Below are positions 1 through 7,435 of a stretch of DNA of 64,000 bases, piece by piece (position 1 is the stretch's first letter; the number at the start of each line of letters is the position of its first letter). The DNA lies in the NCBI GenBank assembly GCA_016713175.1, contig JADJPQ010000007.1, forward strand, positions 1-64,000. The letters are read 5' to 3'. Position numbers and translations under genes: made by a program. Below the pieces are notes generated by a model. It was not told the origin of the DNA and ran no database searches. It saw only the letters and a program-made list of their open reading frames with translations. The DNA comes from Planctomycetota bacterium (lineage in GTDB: Bacteria > Planctomycetota > UBA1135 > UBA2386).

Positions 1-518
1 TGGTGGTGCACGGCGCCAACCCGATGCACCTGTTGGCCGTGGTCGACCGGCTGCAGGCTGCCGGCGCCCAGCTCGACGTCGGCAAGGACAGCATCCGCAA
101 CGTGCCGACAGCGACCGGGCGGCTGCGGGCCTGTGACGTCACGACGATGCCCTACCCGGGCTTCCCGACCGATCTGCAGGCGCAGTTCATGGCGCTGATG
201 GCGCGGGCGGATGGCGTGTCGGTGATCACCGAGAAGATCTATCCCGAGCGCTTCATCCACGCCGCCGAACTGCAGCGGCTGGGCGCGCGGATCCGTCGCG
301 AAGGGCCGAGCGCGATCATCGAAGGCACCGACGATCTGCGCGGCGCGCCGGTGATGGCCAGCGATCTGCGCGCGTCGGCGAGCCTGGTGCTGGCGGGCCT
401 GGTCGCGCGCGGTCACACCGATGTCCGTCGCGTCTACCACATCGATCGCGGCTACGAACGGATCGAACAGAAGCTGCACGGCATCGGCGCCGACATCGAG
501 CGCATCAGCGAAGGCTGA
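1..518 (+). CDS. murA: UDP-N-acetylglucosamine 1-carboxyvinyltransferase, C-terminal part
   Basis: This is the 3' end of murA; the reading frame is open to the left edge, so the start and the PEP-binding N-terminal half lie outside. MurA transfers enolpyruvate from PEP to UDP-GlcNAc, the first committed step of cytoplasmic peptidoglycan precursor synthesis. Family landmarks seen are TTMPYPGFPTDLQAQFMAL, the block DLRASASLVLAGLVA and the closing segment RVYHIDRGYERIEQKLHGIG. The ending RISEG is normal for the family, so the protein is not truncated at its C-terminus. It converges on the lipoprotein gene at 563-1084. Confidence 0.95.
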   Translation, partial: VVHGANPMHLLAVVDRLQAAGAQLDVGKDSIRNVPTATGRLRACDVTTMPYPGFPTDLQAQFMALMARADGVSVITEKIYPERFIHAAELQRLGARIRREGPSAIIEGTDDLRGAPVMASDLRASASLVLAGLVARGHTDVRRVYHIDRGYERIEQKLHGIGADIERISEG

Positions 519-562
519 CGGCGGTCGCTGCCGCCGTTCGCCGCGCGTCGCACCGCGCGCAA

Positions 563-1084
563 TCAGCGATTGCGCCAGCCCTCGCGCACATCCTGGTCGA
601 TGTCCGCCGGATCGTAGAACTCGGCTTTGCAGGTCACGCGCCACGACCAGCCGGGCTGCAGATGTGCGTCGAGCGTCTGGGTCCGCAGTTCATCCGAGAA
701 GAACCGGTCGATGTGGATCGGCGCGGCCGTCGGAACGATGCACACCGAAACCTGGCTCGCGACCATGTTGCCCTGGGCGTCCAGCACGTCGAGCGACACC
801 CACGCCCGTGGCACCGGCTGGCCGGTGGTGTTCTGGTAGATGAACCGGCAGCGGACGTAGCTGTTGCCCGGGTATCCGTCCAAGGACAGGTCGCGGACCT
901 GGACCTTGCCGGCGCCGGGGAAGTCGAACGACTGCGGCACCTGGTTTTCGCGGGCGAAGCGCTGTTGTTCACCCTGGAACTGGAACAGCGCGCGCTCGAG
1001 TTCCGGATAGTGGCCGAGCACGTTGTCGCGCGCCGACTGGCAGGCCGCGAGCGACAGGATGGAGAGGGCGAAGAACTTGCGCAT
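563..1084 (-). CDS. putative lipoprotein of unknown function
   Basis: A 173-residue protein with a lipoprotein signal peptide: a basic MRK start, a short hydrophobic stretch and the lipobox LAAC with Cys15 as the predicted lipidation site. The mature part has a predicted beta-sandwich feel (alternating hydrophobics, residues 55-130). I do not recognise a family, although the layout resembles the YcfL-type periplasmic lipoproteins (signal, helix, then beta strands ending in an Arg-rich tail). A TAGACT hexamer on the - strand at 1126-1131 lies about 40 bases before the ATG and may be its -10 box; GAGG precedes the start by about 8 bases. It is divergent from ffh. Confidence 0.75.
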   Translation of the reverse strand: MRKFFALSILSLAACQSARDNVLGHYPELERALFQFQGEQQRFARENQVPQSFDFPGAGKVQVRDLSLDGYPGNSYVRCRFIYQNTTGQPVPRAWVSLDVLDAQGNMVASQVSVCIVPTAAPIHIDRFFSDELRTQTLDAHLQPGWSWRVTCKAEFYDPADIDQDVREGWRNR

Positions 1085-1167
1085 TCAGGGGACCTCGTGA
1101 ATCGCCGCACGCCGCGGCATGAAGCAGTCTAGACGATGTCGTCCGGCGCGTCTTCCCGCGCTGTTGC

Positions 1168-1196
1168 TTGACGCTGGCGGATCCGTCCAACATTCT
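1168..1196 (+). promoter_or_regulatory. ffh promoter (-35 TTGACG, -10 CATTCT)
   Basis: TTGACG at 1168-1173 and CATTCT at 1191-1196 are separated by exactly 17 bases, close to a housekeeping sigma consensus. Transcription would begin near 1203, giving a leader of about 45 bases before the ffh ATG at 1248. The site lies in the divergent gap between the lipoprotein gene and ffh. Confidence 0.55.
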
Positions 1197-1247
1197 GGGC
1201 TGTGCGCGCCGCCGCGATTGCCGGCGTCCTGCAAACGAGACACATTC

Positions 1248-2693
1248 ATGTTCGACTCCCTGGCGGGCGCACTCGGCAAGGCCTACCGCGCCATCGTCGG
1301 TCAGAAGGTCCTGACCGAATCCAACATCGAAGACGGCATCCGCGCGGTCCGACAGGCACTGCTCGAGGCCGACGTCAATTTCCAGGTCGCCAAGGAATTC
1401 GTCGCCGACGTCAAGCGGCGGGCGCTCGGCCTGGACGTCATCAAGGCGGTCGAGCCGGGCCAGCAGTTCATCAAGTGCTTCCACGATGCGTTGACCGATC
1501 TGCTGCTCGGCGGTCAGGCCCAAGGCCTGCCGGTCGCGCCGCAGGCGCCGCTGGTGCTGATGATGTGCGGTCTGCAGGGCAGCGGCAAGACCACGACCTG
1601 CGCCAAGCTGGCGTTGTGGCTGCGCAAGAACAAGAAGAAGAACCCGCTGCTGGTCGCCGCCGACTTGCAGCGGCCGGCGGCCGTCGACCAACTGCAGGCG
1701 CTCGGCAAGCAGTTGAACATTGCCGTCTACGCCGAGCCGACGACGGCGCGGCCGCCGGAAGTGTGTCGGCGCGGCCTCGAACACGCCCGGACCCGTCAAC
1801 ACGACGTCGTCATCCTGGACACGGCCGGCCGCCTGCACATCGACGAGCCGTTGATGAAGGAGCTGCAGCAGATCCACGACCTGTGCAAGCCGCACGGTGT
1901 GCTGTTGGTCTGCGACTCGATGCTCGGCCAGGACGCGGTGAACTCGGCGAAGGAGTTCCACGCCCGATTGCCGCTGCACGGTCTGGTGCTGACCAAGGTC
2001 GATGGCGATGCGCGTGGCGGCGCCGCACTGTCGATCGTCAAGGTGACCGGCCGGCCGATCCTGTTCGCCGGTGTCGGCGAGAAGCCGGATGACCTCGAGG
2101 AATTCGATCCGCCGCGGATGGCCGGGCGCATCCTGGGCATGGGCGATGTCGTCGGCCTGGTCGAGAAGGCACAGTCGGTCATCGACGAGAAAGAGGCCGA
2201 AGCGGCTGCCCGCAAGCTGCAGAAGGGTCAGTTCAACTTCGAGGATTTCCTCGGCCAGTTGAACATGATCCGCAAGCTCGGACCGCTCAAGAAAGTGCTC
2301 GGCATGATCCCTGGGATCGGCTCGGCGATGAAGGACATCGACTTCGACGACCAGCACTTCCAGCGCATCGAGGCGGTGATCCTGTCGATGACGCCGCACG
2401 AGCGGCAGAAGCCCGATCTGATCGATCTGCCGCGCCGCCGCCGGATCGCCGCCGGCTCGGGCAATCCGCTCGACGTCGTCAACGGGCTGATCAAGCAGTT
2501 CAAGATGATGCAGGACCTGATGAAGAAGATGGGCCGCGGCGGCATGCCGGGCGGGCTCGGTGGCCTGATGGGCGGCGGTGGCAAATCCGGCGGTGGCTTC
2601 CCTGGAATGCCGGGGGGTGGTTTCCCAGGCGGCGGGTTCCCGGGGGGTGGGGGGCGGGGATTCCCCGGGTTCCCGGGTGGGCGGCGTCGGTAG
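1248..2693 (+). CDS. ffh: signal recognition particle GTPase Ffh
   Basis: Ffh is the protein subunit of the signal recognition particle and delivers nascent inner-membrane proteins to FtsY and the translocon. The 481-residue protein starts MFDSLAGALGKAYRAIVG, as is usual. The NG domain carries GLQGSGKTT (about residues 108-116), DTAGRLHID and TKVDGDARGG. The M domain follows, with a GMIPGIGSAMKDID segment and an Arg-rich RNA-binding region. The C-terminus is a Gly/Pro/Met-rich tail (GGMPGGLGGLMGGGG and GFPGG units), longer than in most Ffh proteins. The start was chosen at 1248 because an in-frame upstream ATG at 1119 would add 43 residues with no family resemblance. It is followed by rpsP, a common pairing. 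Confidence 0.97.
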   Translation: MFDSLAGALGKAYRAIVGQKVLTESNIEDGIRAVRQALLEADVNFQVAKEFVADVKRRALGLDVIKAVEPGQQFIKCFHDALTDLLLGGQAQGLPVAPQAPLVLMMCGLQGSGKTTTCAKLALWLRKNKKKNPLLVAADLQRPAAVDQLQALGKQLNIAVYAEPTTARPPEVCRRGLEHARTRQHDVVILDTAGRLHIDEPLMKELQQIHDLCKPHGVLLVCDSMLGQDAVNSAKEFHARLPLHGLVLTKVDGDARGGAALSIVKVTGRPILFAGVGEKPDDLEEFDPPRMAGRILGMGDVVGLVEKAQSVIDEKEAEAAARKLQKGQFNFEDFLGQLNMIRKLGPLKKVLGMIPGIGSAMKDIDFDDQHFQRIEAVILSMTPHERQKPDLIDLPRRRRIAAGSGNPLDVVNGLIKQFKMMQDLMKKMGRGGMPGGLGGLMGGGGKSGGGFPGMPGGGFPGGGFPGGGGRGFPGFPGGRRR

Positions 2694-2796
2694 ATTCCTG
2701 CGCTGCACACGCCAGAAAACGCTGGCTTTGCTGGCAGTGTTCCGCTTTCATGCTACGCCCTTTCGCGGCTTCCACGCGCAACGGAGACCCTTTCCC

Positions 2797-3195
2797 TTGG
2801 CAGTCACGCTTCGTCTCAAACGGTTCGGCAAGCTCAACCACCCGACCTTCCGCGTCGTGGTCACCGATCCGCGCTTCCCGCGCGATGGTCGGATCATCGA
2901 GGCAATCGGCTACTACCTGCCGCTGATGCCACGGGCCCAGGAGCAGCTCAAGCTCGATGTCGAGCGGGCGCACTACTGGATGTCGGTCGGCGCCAAGCCG
3001 TCGGACACCGTCGCCAGCATGATCAAGCGTGCCGGTGGCAAGGTGCCGACGCCGAAGAAGCGCGAGCGCAAGAAGTCCAAGGCCAAGCCCAAGGCCTGGG
3101 CGCCGCCGCCGAAGAAGGTGCCACGGCCGAAGAAGAAGAAGGTCGAGAACGCCGACGACAAGAACAAGGCCCCAGGCGCCGCCAAGAAGAAGTAG
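2797..3195 (+). CDS. rpsP: 30S ribosomal protein S16
   Basis: S16 is a small-subunit protein needed for 30S assembly. The first 80 residues follow the family pattern: AVTLRLKRFGKLNHPTFRVV, then IIEAIGYYLP and a helix ending in SVGAKPSDTV. The start codon is TTG at 2797; the only supporting Shine-Dalgarno is GGAG at 2783-2786, ten bases upstream, and the residue order after it matches S16 N-termini. Beyond about residue 85 there is a 45-residue Lys/Pro/Ala-rich tail ending in AAKKK, which ordinary S16 lacks. rimM and trmD, which often follow rpsP, are absent here. Confidence 0.95.
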   Translation: MAVTLRLKRFGKLNHPTFRVVVTDPRFPRDGRIIEAIGYYLPLMPRAQEQLKLDVERAHYWMSVGAKPSDTVASMIKRAGGKVPTPKKRERKKSKAKPKAWAPPPKKVPRPKKKKVENADDKNKAPGAAKKK

Positions 3196-3202
3196 GCGCG
3201 CT

Positions 3203-3226
3203 GCGCCCGGCTAGGGCTGCGGGCGC
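3203..3226 (+). terminator. hairpin after rpsP
   Basis: GCGCCCG at 3203-3209 pairs perfectly with CGGGCGC at 3220-3226 across a 10-base loop, eight bases after the rpsP stop. No T-run follows, so it may be a Rho-type or weak terminator, or an RNA end-protecting hairpin. Confidence 0.35.
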
Positions 3227-3289
3227 CCGCCGGCAAGACCGTCCACTCTGCCCGGTTCGCGATCCGGAATGACGCCGCCAGGAGGCCTC

Positions 3290-4030
3290 GTGGCCAAGAA
3301 GAAGTCCAAGGACGATGCAGCCGCGGTATCGGTGCCGGATCCGCGGCAACCGTTGCCGCCGGAGCCGGCGAGTTGGAACCTCGTCTACGCCGGCCTCGAG
3401 GCGGTGGTAGCCGACCTGTCGCCGCCGGTCGAGCCGAAGGTGCCCGACTTCGTCGAGTGCCTGTTGCACATCTATTTCGCCGATGGCCTGCCGTGCGGTT
3501 ACGGCCAGGAGGCGCGGCGCCGGATTGCGGAGTCGTACGTCGACCGCAACGAGTTCCGCGTCACCGAGGCCTACGAGGTCGAGGATCTGCTGCGCGATCT
3601 GGCGATTCCGGGCCTGTTCGATCGATGCCTGGCGGTGCGCGAGTCGGTCGCCCAGATCTACAACGATCAGAATGGCGTCAACCTGACCTTCCTGCGCGAG
3701 GCCGGAATCAGTGACCGCAACACGTTTTTCCAGCGCGTGCCCGCCGTGCGCCCGCACGTCGCGACGTTCCTGCAGAACCTGCTGACCGTCGACGAGATCG
3801 TGTTCTCCGACAAGTCGACGCTGCGCGCGCAGCAGCGGATCGGCATCGAGCCGAAGGACACCGCCGCGCAGCAGTTCCTCGAGCGCGCGCGCGTGTTGCT
3901 GAAGCCGTTCGGGCACCTGCCGCTCGAGGTTGGCAAACATCTGGGCGGCGGCAAGCCGAACCTGACGCACGCGTTGTCGCCGGCCTGTCTGCTGGTCCGG
4001 CTGGCACCGGGCGGCAAGAAGCGCGGCTGA
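3290..4030 (+). CDS. hypothetical protein, possibly a divergent HhH/endonuclease III-like fold
   Basis: A 246-residue, probably cytoplasmic protein with no signal peptide or membrane segment. A Lys-rich start (AKKKSKDD) is followed by a helical region, and the ordering of helices around IPGLFDRCLAV and RVPAVRPHVATFLQNLL loosely recalls endonuclease III-type DNA glycosylases. However, I see no catalytic Lys/Asp pair and no iron-sulphur cysteine cluster, so enzymatic activity is not supported. The GTG at 3290 was preferred over the ATG at 3269 because AGGAGG at 3280-3285 is the best Shine-Dalgarno around and lies inside the longer reading. It is followed closely by maf. Confidence 0.7.
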   Translation: MAKKKSKDDAAAVSVPDPRQPLPPEPASWNLVYAGLEAVVADLSPPVEPKVPDFVECLLHIYFADGLPCGYGQEARRRIAESYVDRNEFRVTEAYEVEDLLRDLAIPGLFDRCLAVRESVAQIYNDQNGVNLTFLREAGISDRNTFFQRVPAVRPHVATFLQNLLTVDEIVFSDKSTLRAQQRIGIEPKDTAAQQFLERARVLLKPFGHLPLEVGKHLGGGKPNLTHALSPACLLVRLAPGGKKRG

Positions 4031-4040
4031 GCGACGCGTC

Positions 4041-4634
4041 GTGGGCGCCGGACTGCCGCTGTCTGGCCTGCCGACGCTGTGGTTGGCGTCGACGTCGCCG
4101 AGGCGGTCTCAGCTGCTGCAGCAGGCCGGCATCGCCTTCGACCTCTGCGAACCAGGTCCGGAGCCGGATGCCACTGGCGAGCCGCTGCGCGTCGCCGCCG
4201 AACGCGCGCGCAGCAAGGCGGTCGGCAGCCGTCCGCGCGACCGGACCCGCCCGGTGCTGGGTGTCGACACCGTCGTCGACGTCGATGGTGTCGAACACGG
4301 CAAGGCCAAGGATCGCGCCGAGGCCGAACGGATGCTGCGGGCGTTGCTCGGGCGCGTCCACCGGGTGCACACCGGCCACTGTCTGTGGCTGCCCGGGCGG
4401 GACGTGGTCGTCGAGGAGACCGTCACCGCCGAAGTCGTGGCGACGGTGCCGAGCGAGGCCGATCTGCAGCGATACCTCGATTCCGAGCAGTGGCGCGGCA
4501 AGGCCGGCGCCTACGGCATCCAGGATCCGGCGCAGTCCTTCCTGCGGCTGCACGGGGGTGGGTTCGATACCGTGATGGGCTTGCATGTGCCGGCGGTCCT
4601 GCGTCTGCTCGACCGTTTGCGCGTGCATCGATGA
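4041..4634 (+). CDS. maf: Maf-family nucleoside triphosphate pyrophosphatase
   Basis: Maf proteins hydrolyse non-canonical or modified NTPs (such as dTTP, UTP, m7GTP) to the monophosphate and pyrophosphate, acting in nucleotide-pool housekeeping. The 197-residue protein shows the family signature LASTSPRRSQLLQQAGI near residue 15, the catalytic-Asp block GVDTVVDVDG and the WRGKAGAYGIQDPA motif near residue 150. The start is GTG at 4041. Which Maf subtype this is cannot be decided from the motifs alone. The stop overlaps the next gene by ATGA (4631-4634), so the two are translationally coupled. Confidence 0.93.
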   Translation: MGAGLPLSGLPTLWLASTSPRRSQLLQQAGIAFDLCEPGPEPDATGEPLRVAAERARSKAVGSRPRDRTRPVLGVDTVVDVDGVEHGKAKDRAEAERMLRALLGRVHRVHTGHCLWLPGRDVVVEETVTAEVVATVPSEADLQRYLDSEQWRGKAGAYGIQDPAQSFLRLHGGGFDTVMGLHVPAVLRLLDRLRVHR

Positions 4635-5131
4635 CCCTGCCACCGACTTCGCTGTTCGGTCGCCTGCTGCTCGCCGCGATTGCGGCGCTGGCGGTGCTTG
4701 CCGCCGCGGCCGTCTGGTTGACGCCGCCGGCTGTCGGTTCGCTGCGAGCGGCGCCGCCGGGGGACGGCGAACCGGCGTCGCCTTCCCGGTTGCCGGCCGG
4801 GTTGCGGCCCGTCGGCATGGTGTGGCTGTACGGTCCGGCCGACAAGCCGCCGCAGATGCTTGCCCCGGTCCTCGAACTGATGCCGTCGGGCGCCGTGATG
4901 CTCCGGCGGCCGGCGCCGGTGCCGCTGGTGCCGCACCTCGAGGTGGGGCCGGCAGCGGTCTTGTTGCCAGGCCCGCACCTGGCAGGTCTGACGCCCGCGC
5001 AACGGGCAGCCCTGCTCGACGTGTTGGCGGCGCTGATTCCAGAACGCCCGGTGCGGGCTACGGCCGTGCACCTGCACGGTATCGATGCCAACGCGGTGAC
5101 CGTAGGGCGACTGCTGGCCTGGGTTCGCTAG
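4631..5131 (+). CDS. hypothetical membrane-anchored protein
   Basis: A 166-residue protein with one N-terminal membrane segment (about residues 9-30, GRLLLAAIAALAVLAAAAVW) and a Pro/Ala-rich extracytoplasmic or cytoplasmic domain of about 130 residues. The family is not recognised. Its ATG overlaps the maf stop codon (ATGA), which argues that it is really expressed with maf. Confidence 0.7.
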   Translation: MTLPPTSLFGRLLLAAIAALAVLAAAAVWLTPPAVGSLRAAPPGDGEPASPSRLPAGLRPVGMVWLYGPADKPPQMLAPVLELMPSGAVMLRRPAPVPLVPHLEVGPAAVLLPGPHLAGLTPAQRAALLDVLAALIPERPVRATAVHLHGIDANAVTVGRLLAWVR

Positions 5132-5170
5132 GGGCGGACGGGCCTCGCGGCGCGATTGCCTGGAGCGGGG

Positions 5171-5198
5171 TTGAACCCGCGGTCGCCGCGCCTACACT
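5171..5198 (+). promoter_or_regulatory. rpmE promoter (-35 TTGAAC, -10 TACACT)
   Basis: TTGAAC at 5171-5176 and TACACT at 5193-5198 are 16 bases apart. Transcription would begin near 5205, about 37 bases before the rpmE ATG. The -35 box sits within a small inverted repeat (GCGGGGTT/AACCCGC). Confidence 0.5.
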
Positions 5199-5241
5199 CT
5201 TTCCCCCTCGCGGAGCAGCAGCGCTGCCCGCGGCGCGACCC

Positions 5242-5460
5242 ATGAAAGCCGGCATCCACCCCAACTACCAAGAGTGCAAGGTCACCTGCGCCTGCGGCAA
5301 CAAGTTCGTGACCCGCTCCGTCAAGTCCGAGATCCGCGTCGACATCTGCTCGGCCTGTCATCCGTACTACACCGGCGCGCAGAAGTTCATCGACACGGCG
5401 GGCCGAGTCGACAAGTTCCTGAAGCGCTACGGCAAGGCCAAGGAAACCCCGACCGCTTAG
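5242..5460 (+). CDS. rpmE: 50S ribosomal protein L31
   Basis: L31 bridges the large and small ribosomal subunits. The 72-residue protein begins MKAGIHPNYQECKVTCACG and keeps the zinc-ligand set Cys16, Cys18, Cys36 and Cys39 (C-x-C then C-S-A-C), so it is the zinc-binding C+ form. The HPYYTGAQKFIDTAGRVDKF segment is diagnostic. It starts a run with the small ORF at 5461-5577 and prfA; rpmE next to prfA is a common bacterial arrangement. Confidence 0.97.
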   Translation: MKAGIHPNYQECKVTCACGNKFVTRSVKSEIRVDICSACHPYYTGAQKFIDTAGRVDKFLKRYGKAKETPTA

Positions 5461-5577
5461 ATGACCAGGCGTTGGTTTGCCGGGCTGGCCATGGCCGGGT
5501 TTGCCTGGCCGGCCGACCGGTCCACGCTTGCCAGTGAACGCCGTCCGGCTGTTCGCCGTTCTGCTGGTGCCGCATGA
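5461..5577 (+). CDS. small 38-residue ORF between rpmE and prfA
   Basis: An ATG begins at the very base after the rpmE stop codon, and this frame stays open for 38 codons until a TGA that overlaps the prfA start as ATGA (5574-5577). The peptide begins MTRRWFAGLAMAGFAW, giving a basic start and a short hydrophobic stretch, and ends in an Arg/Ala-rich tail. No family is recognised. The perfect fit between the two neighbours suggests either a real microprotein or a coupling ORF that carries ribosomes from rpmE into prfA, since prfA has no Shine-Dalgarno of its own. Expression is unproven. Confidence 0.45.
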   Translation: MTRRWFAGLAMAGFAWPADRSTLASERRPAVRRSAGAA

Positions 5578-6656
5578 GCCATCTGCGCCCTCGCATCCGC
5601 CAGAAGCTCGATGGCATGTCGGCCCGGTTGCAGGAACTGTTGGCCCAGGCCAGCGATCCGCAGACGGCAACCCGTCCGGAGCGGCTGGCCGCGATCCAGA
5701 AAGAACTGGGGTCGCTGACGCGAACGGTCTCCCGCTACGAGGAGTTGCGTCGGCTCGAGCAGCAGATCGACGACAACCGGGCCCTGACCGCACCGGGTGG
5801 CGATCCAGAATTGGCGGCCTTGGCCGCGGCCGAACTTCCCGAGCTCGAGGTTGGCGCCCGCCAGCGCGCGGACGAACTGATCGACCTGCTGCTTGCCGGT
5901 GTCGGTGACGATCGCCGCGACTGCATCGTCGAGATCCGTGCCGGCACCGGTGGTGAAGAAGCGGCGTTGTTCGCGCGCGACCTCGCCGACATCTACCAGC
6001 GCTACGCCGGCCGGATGGGTTGGACCGTCGAGGTGATGCACAGCTCCGAGGCCGAGCAGGGTGGGTTCAAGGAACTGGTGTTCGCGCTGCGCGGCGAGAA
6101 CGTGTTCCACTACCTGCAGTTCGAGTCCGGCGGCCATCGGGTGCAGCGGGTGCCGGAGACCGAGGCCAAAGGGCGTGTGCACACGTCGGCGGCGACGGTC
6201 GCGGTGCTGCCCGAAGTCGAGGACGTCGAGGTCCAGATCGACGACAAGGACCTGCGCGTCGACACCTACCGCAGCAGCGGCGCCGGTGGCCAGCACGTCA
6301 ACAAGACCGAGTCCGCGGTTCGCATCACCCACATCCCGACCGGCACCGTGGTCGCCTGCCAGGACGAGCGCAGTCAGCACAAGAACAAGGCGCGGGCGAT
6401 GAAGATGCTGCGGGCGCGGATCTACGAGGAGCGGCGCCGGCAGGCCGATGCCGCGCGCGCGGCCGAACGCAAGGAACAGGTCGGCAGCGGCGATCGCAGC
6501 GAACGGATCCGCACCTACAACTTCCCGCAGGACCGCTTGACCGACCACCGCATCCACCGCAACTTCTCGCTCTCGCAGGTCATCGAGGGCCGCCTGGAGC
6601 CCGTCGTGGATGCCCTCCTCTCCGATCACCGCGAACGCCAGATCGAGCAGATCTGA
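5574..6656 (+). CDS. prfA: peptide chain release factor 1
   Basis: RF1 recognises UAA and UAG stop codons and triggers peptidyl-tRNA hydrolysis. The 360-residue length is normal. The catalytic GGQ lies at residues 238-240 within SSGAGGQHVNKTESAVRITH, and the codon-recognition region contains VPETEAKGRVHTSAATVAV (RF1-type PxT-like loop, not the SPF of RF2). The C-terminal RIRTYNFPQDRLTDHRI block is also typical. It is coupled to the preceding small ORF by ATGA. prmC, which methylates the GGQ glutamine, lies one gene downstream. Confidence 0.97.
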   Translation: MSHLRPRIRQKLDGMSARLQELLAQASDPQTATRPERLAAIQKELGSLTRTVSRYEELRRLEQQIDDNRALTAPGGDPELAALAAAELPELEVGARQRADELIDLLLAGVGDDRRDCIVEIRAGTGGEEAALFARDLADIYQRYAGRMGWTVEVMHSSEAEQGGFKELVFALRGENVFHYLQFESGGHRVQRVPETEAKGRVHTSAATVAVLPEVEDVEVQIDDKDLRVDTYRSSGAGGQHVNKTESAVRITHIPTGTVVACQDERSQHKNKARAMKMLRARIYEERRRQADAARAAERKEQVGSGDRSERIRTYNFPQDRLTDHRIHRNFSLSQVIEGRLEPVVDALLSDHRERQIEQI

Positions 6657-6720
6657 CGCTGGGCGGGACCCCACCTTCCTGACGAAACGTTACCCCGAAC
6701 CGACCTGACTGGAGTATCCG

Positions 6721-7422
6721 ATGAGCGACAGCGCCAACGTGCCCGAACTGCAGGATCTCGAACCTCTCGACGCGGGAGCGCCGGTTGCCGATGACGGCGG
6801 CGCGGCGATGCCGACCGCGGAGGATGCATCGCTGTCGGCGCTGCGTTCGGGGCTGCCGCCGATCGCGTTCAACCCGCGCTGCGCGGACAAGACCTTCTAC
6901 AAGTTCCTGTTCGCTGGTGTCGTCATGCTGCTCGGCTGCCTGATGCCGTTCGGTCCGCAGACCGATCTGGTCGGCTACAAGACGATGAGCGGCGGCCTGT
7001 TCACCATCATCGCGCTGGGCATGATCTGGACCTGGTGGGCGGCGATCCACTTCAACCGGTCGACGGCGGCGAGCTTGAAGTGGTTGGCGCTGTGCTTCGT
7101 GCCGTTGATCGTCCAGTTGATGAACCTGATCGGTGCGTTCGACGCGCCGGCAGTTGCGGCCGCCATTCGCGACGGCGTCGCGATCAGCAAGAGCTGGAAC
7201 GACCTGTTCGCCGACATCGGCAGCGCGCTGGCCAAGGACGCTGACGCCGGCATGCGGGTCGAGAACTTCTTCCGCTACTTCGGGCCGGGCAAGTTCTTCG
7301 TGTTCGTCGGCGCGCTGCTCGCCGAGATGAGCTTCTTCGGCGGCATCGTCGGCGGTGCCAAGAAGAACAAGCAGGACAAGGTGGCGCGGCAGATGGCCAG
7401 CGCCGAGCGCAAGCGCCGCTGA
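6721..7422 (+). CDS. hypothetical inner-membrane protein
   Basis: A 233-residue protein with an acidic, disordered N-terminus (about 45 residues), three membrane segments around residues 60-77, 93-112 and 118-137, a soluble loop, a fourth hydrophobic stretch near residues 190-210 and a strongly basic tail (KKNKQDKVARQM... ERKRR). GGAG at 6711-6714 is a good Shine-Dalgarno six bases before the ATG. The family is not recognised. It separates prfA from prmC, which in many bacteria are adjacent, but no functional link to release factors can be seen. Confidence 0.75.
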   Translation: MSDSANVPELQDLEPLDAGAPVADDGGAAMPTAEDASLSALRSGLPPIAFNPRCADKTFYKFLFAGVVMLLGCLMPFGPQTDLVGYKTMSGGLFTIIALGMIWTWWAAIHFNRSTAASLKWLALCFVPLIVQLMNLIGAFDAPAVAAAIRDGVAISKSWNDLFADIGSALAKDADAGMRVENFFRYFGPGKFFVFVGALLAEMSFFGGIVGGAKKNKQDKVARQMASAERKRR

Positions 7423-7435
7423 GCGTTGGCCCGGC

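Noticed and set aside
1119..1247. Extended ffh start at 1119
   Set aside because: The extension has no Ffh similarity and would contain the promoter seen at 1168-1196.
969..2708. Long open frame on the - strand opposite ffh (579 codons), and similar long antisense frames opposite many genes
   Set aside because: High GC in the third codon position leaves antisense frames open; the + strand has clear Ffh motifs and the antisense peptides are His/Arg/Gln-rich without any family pattern.
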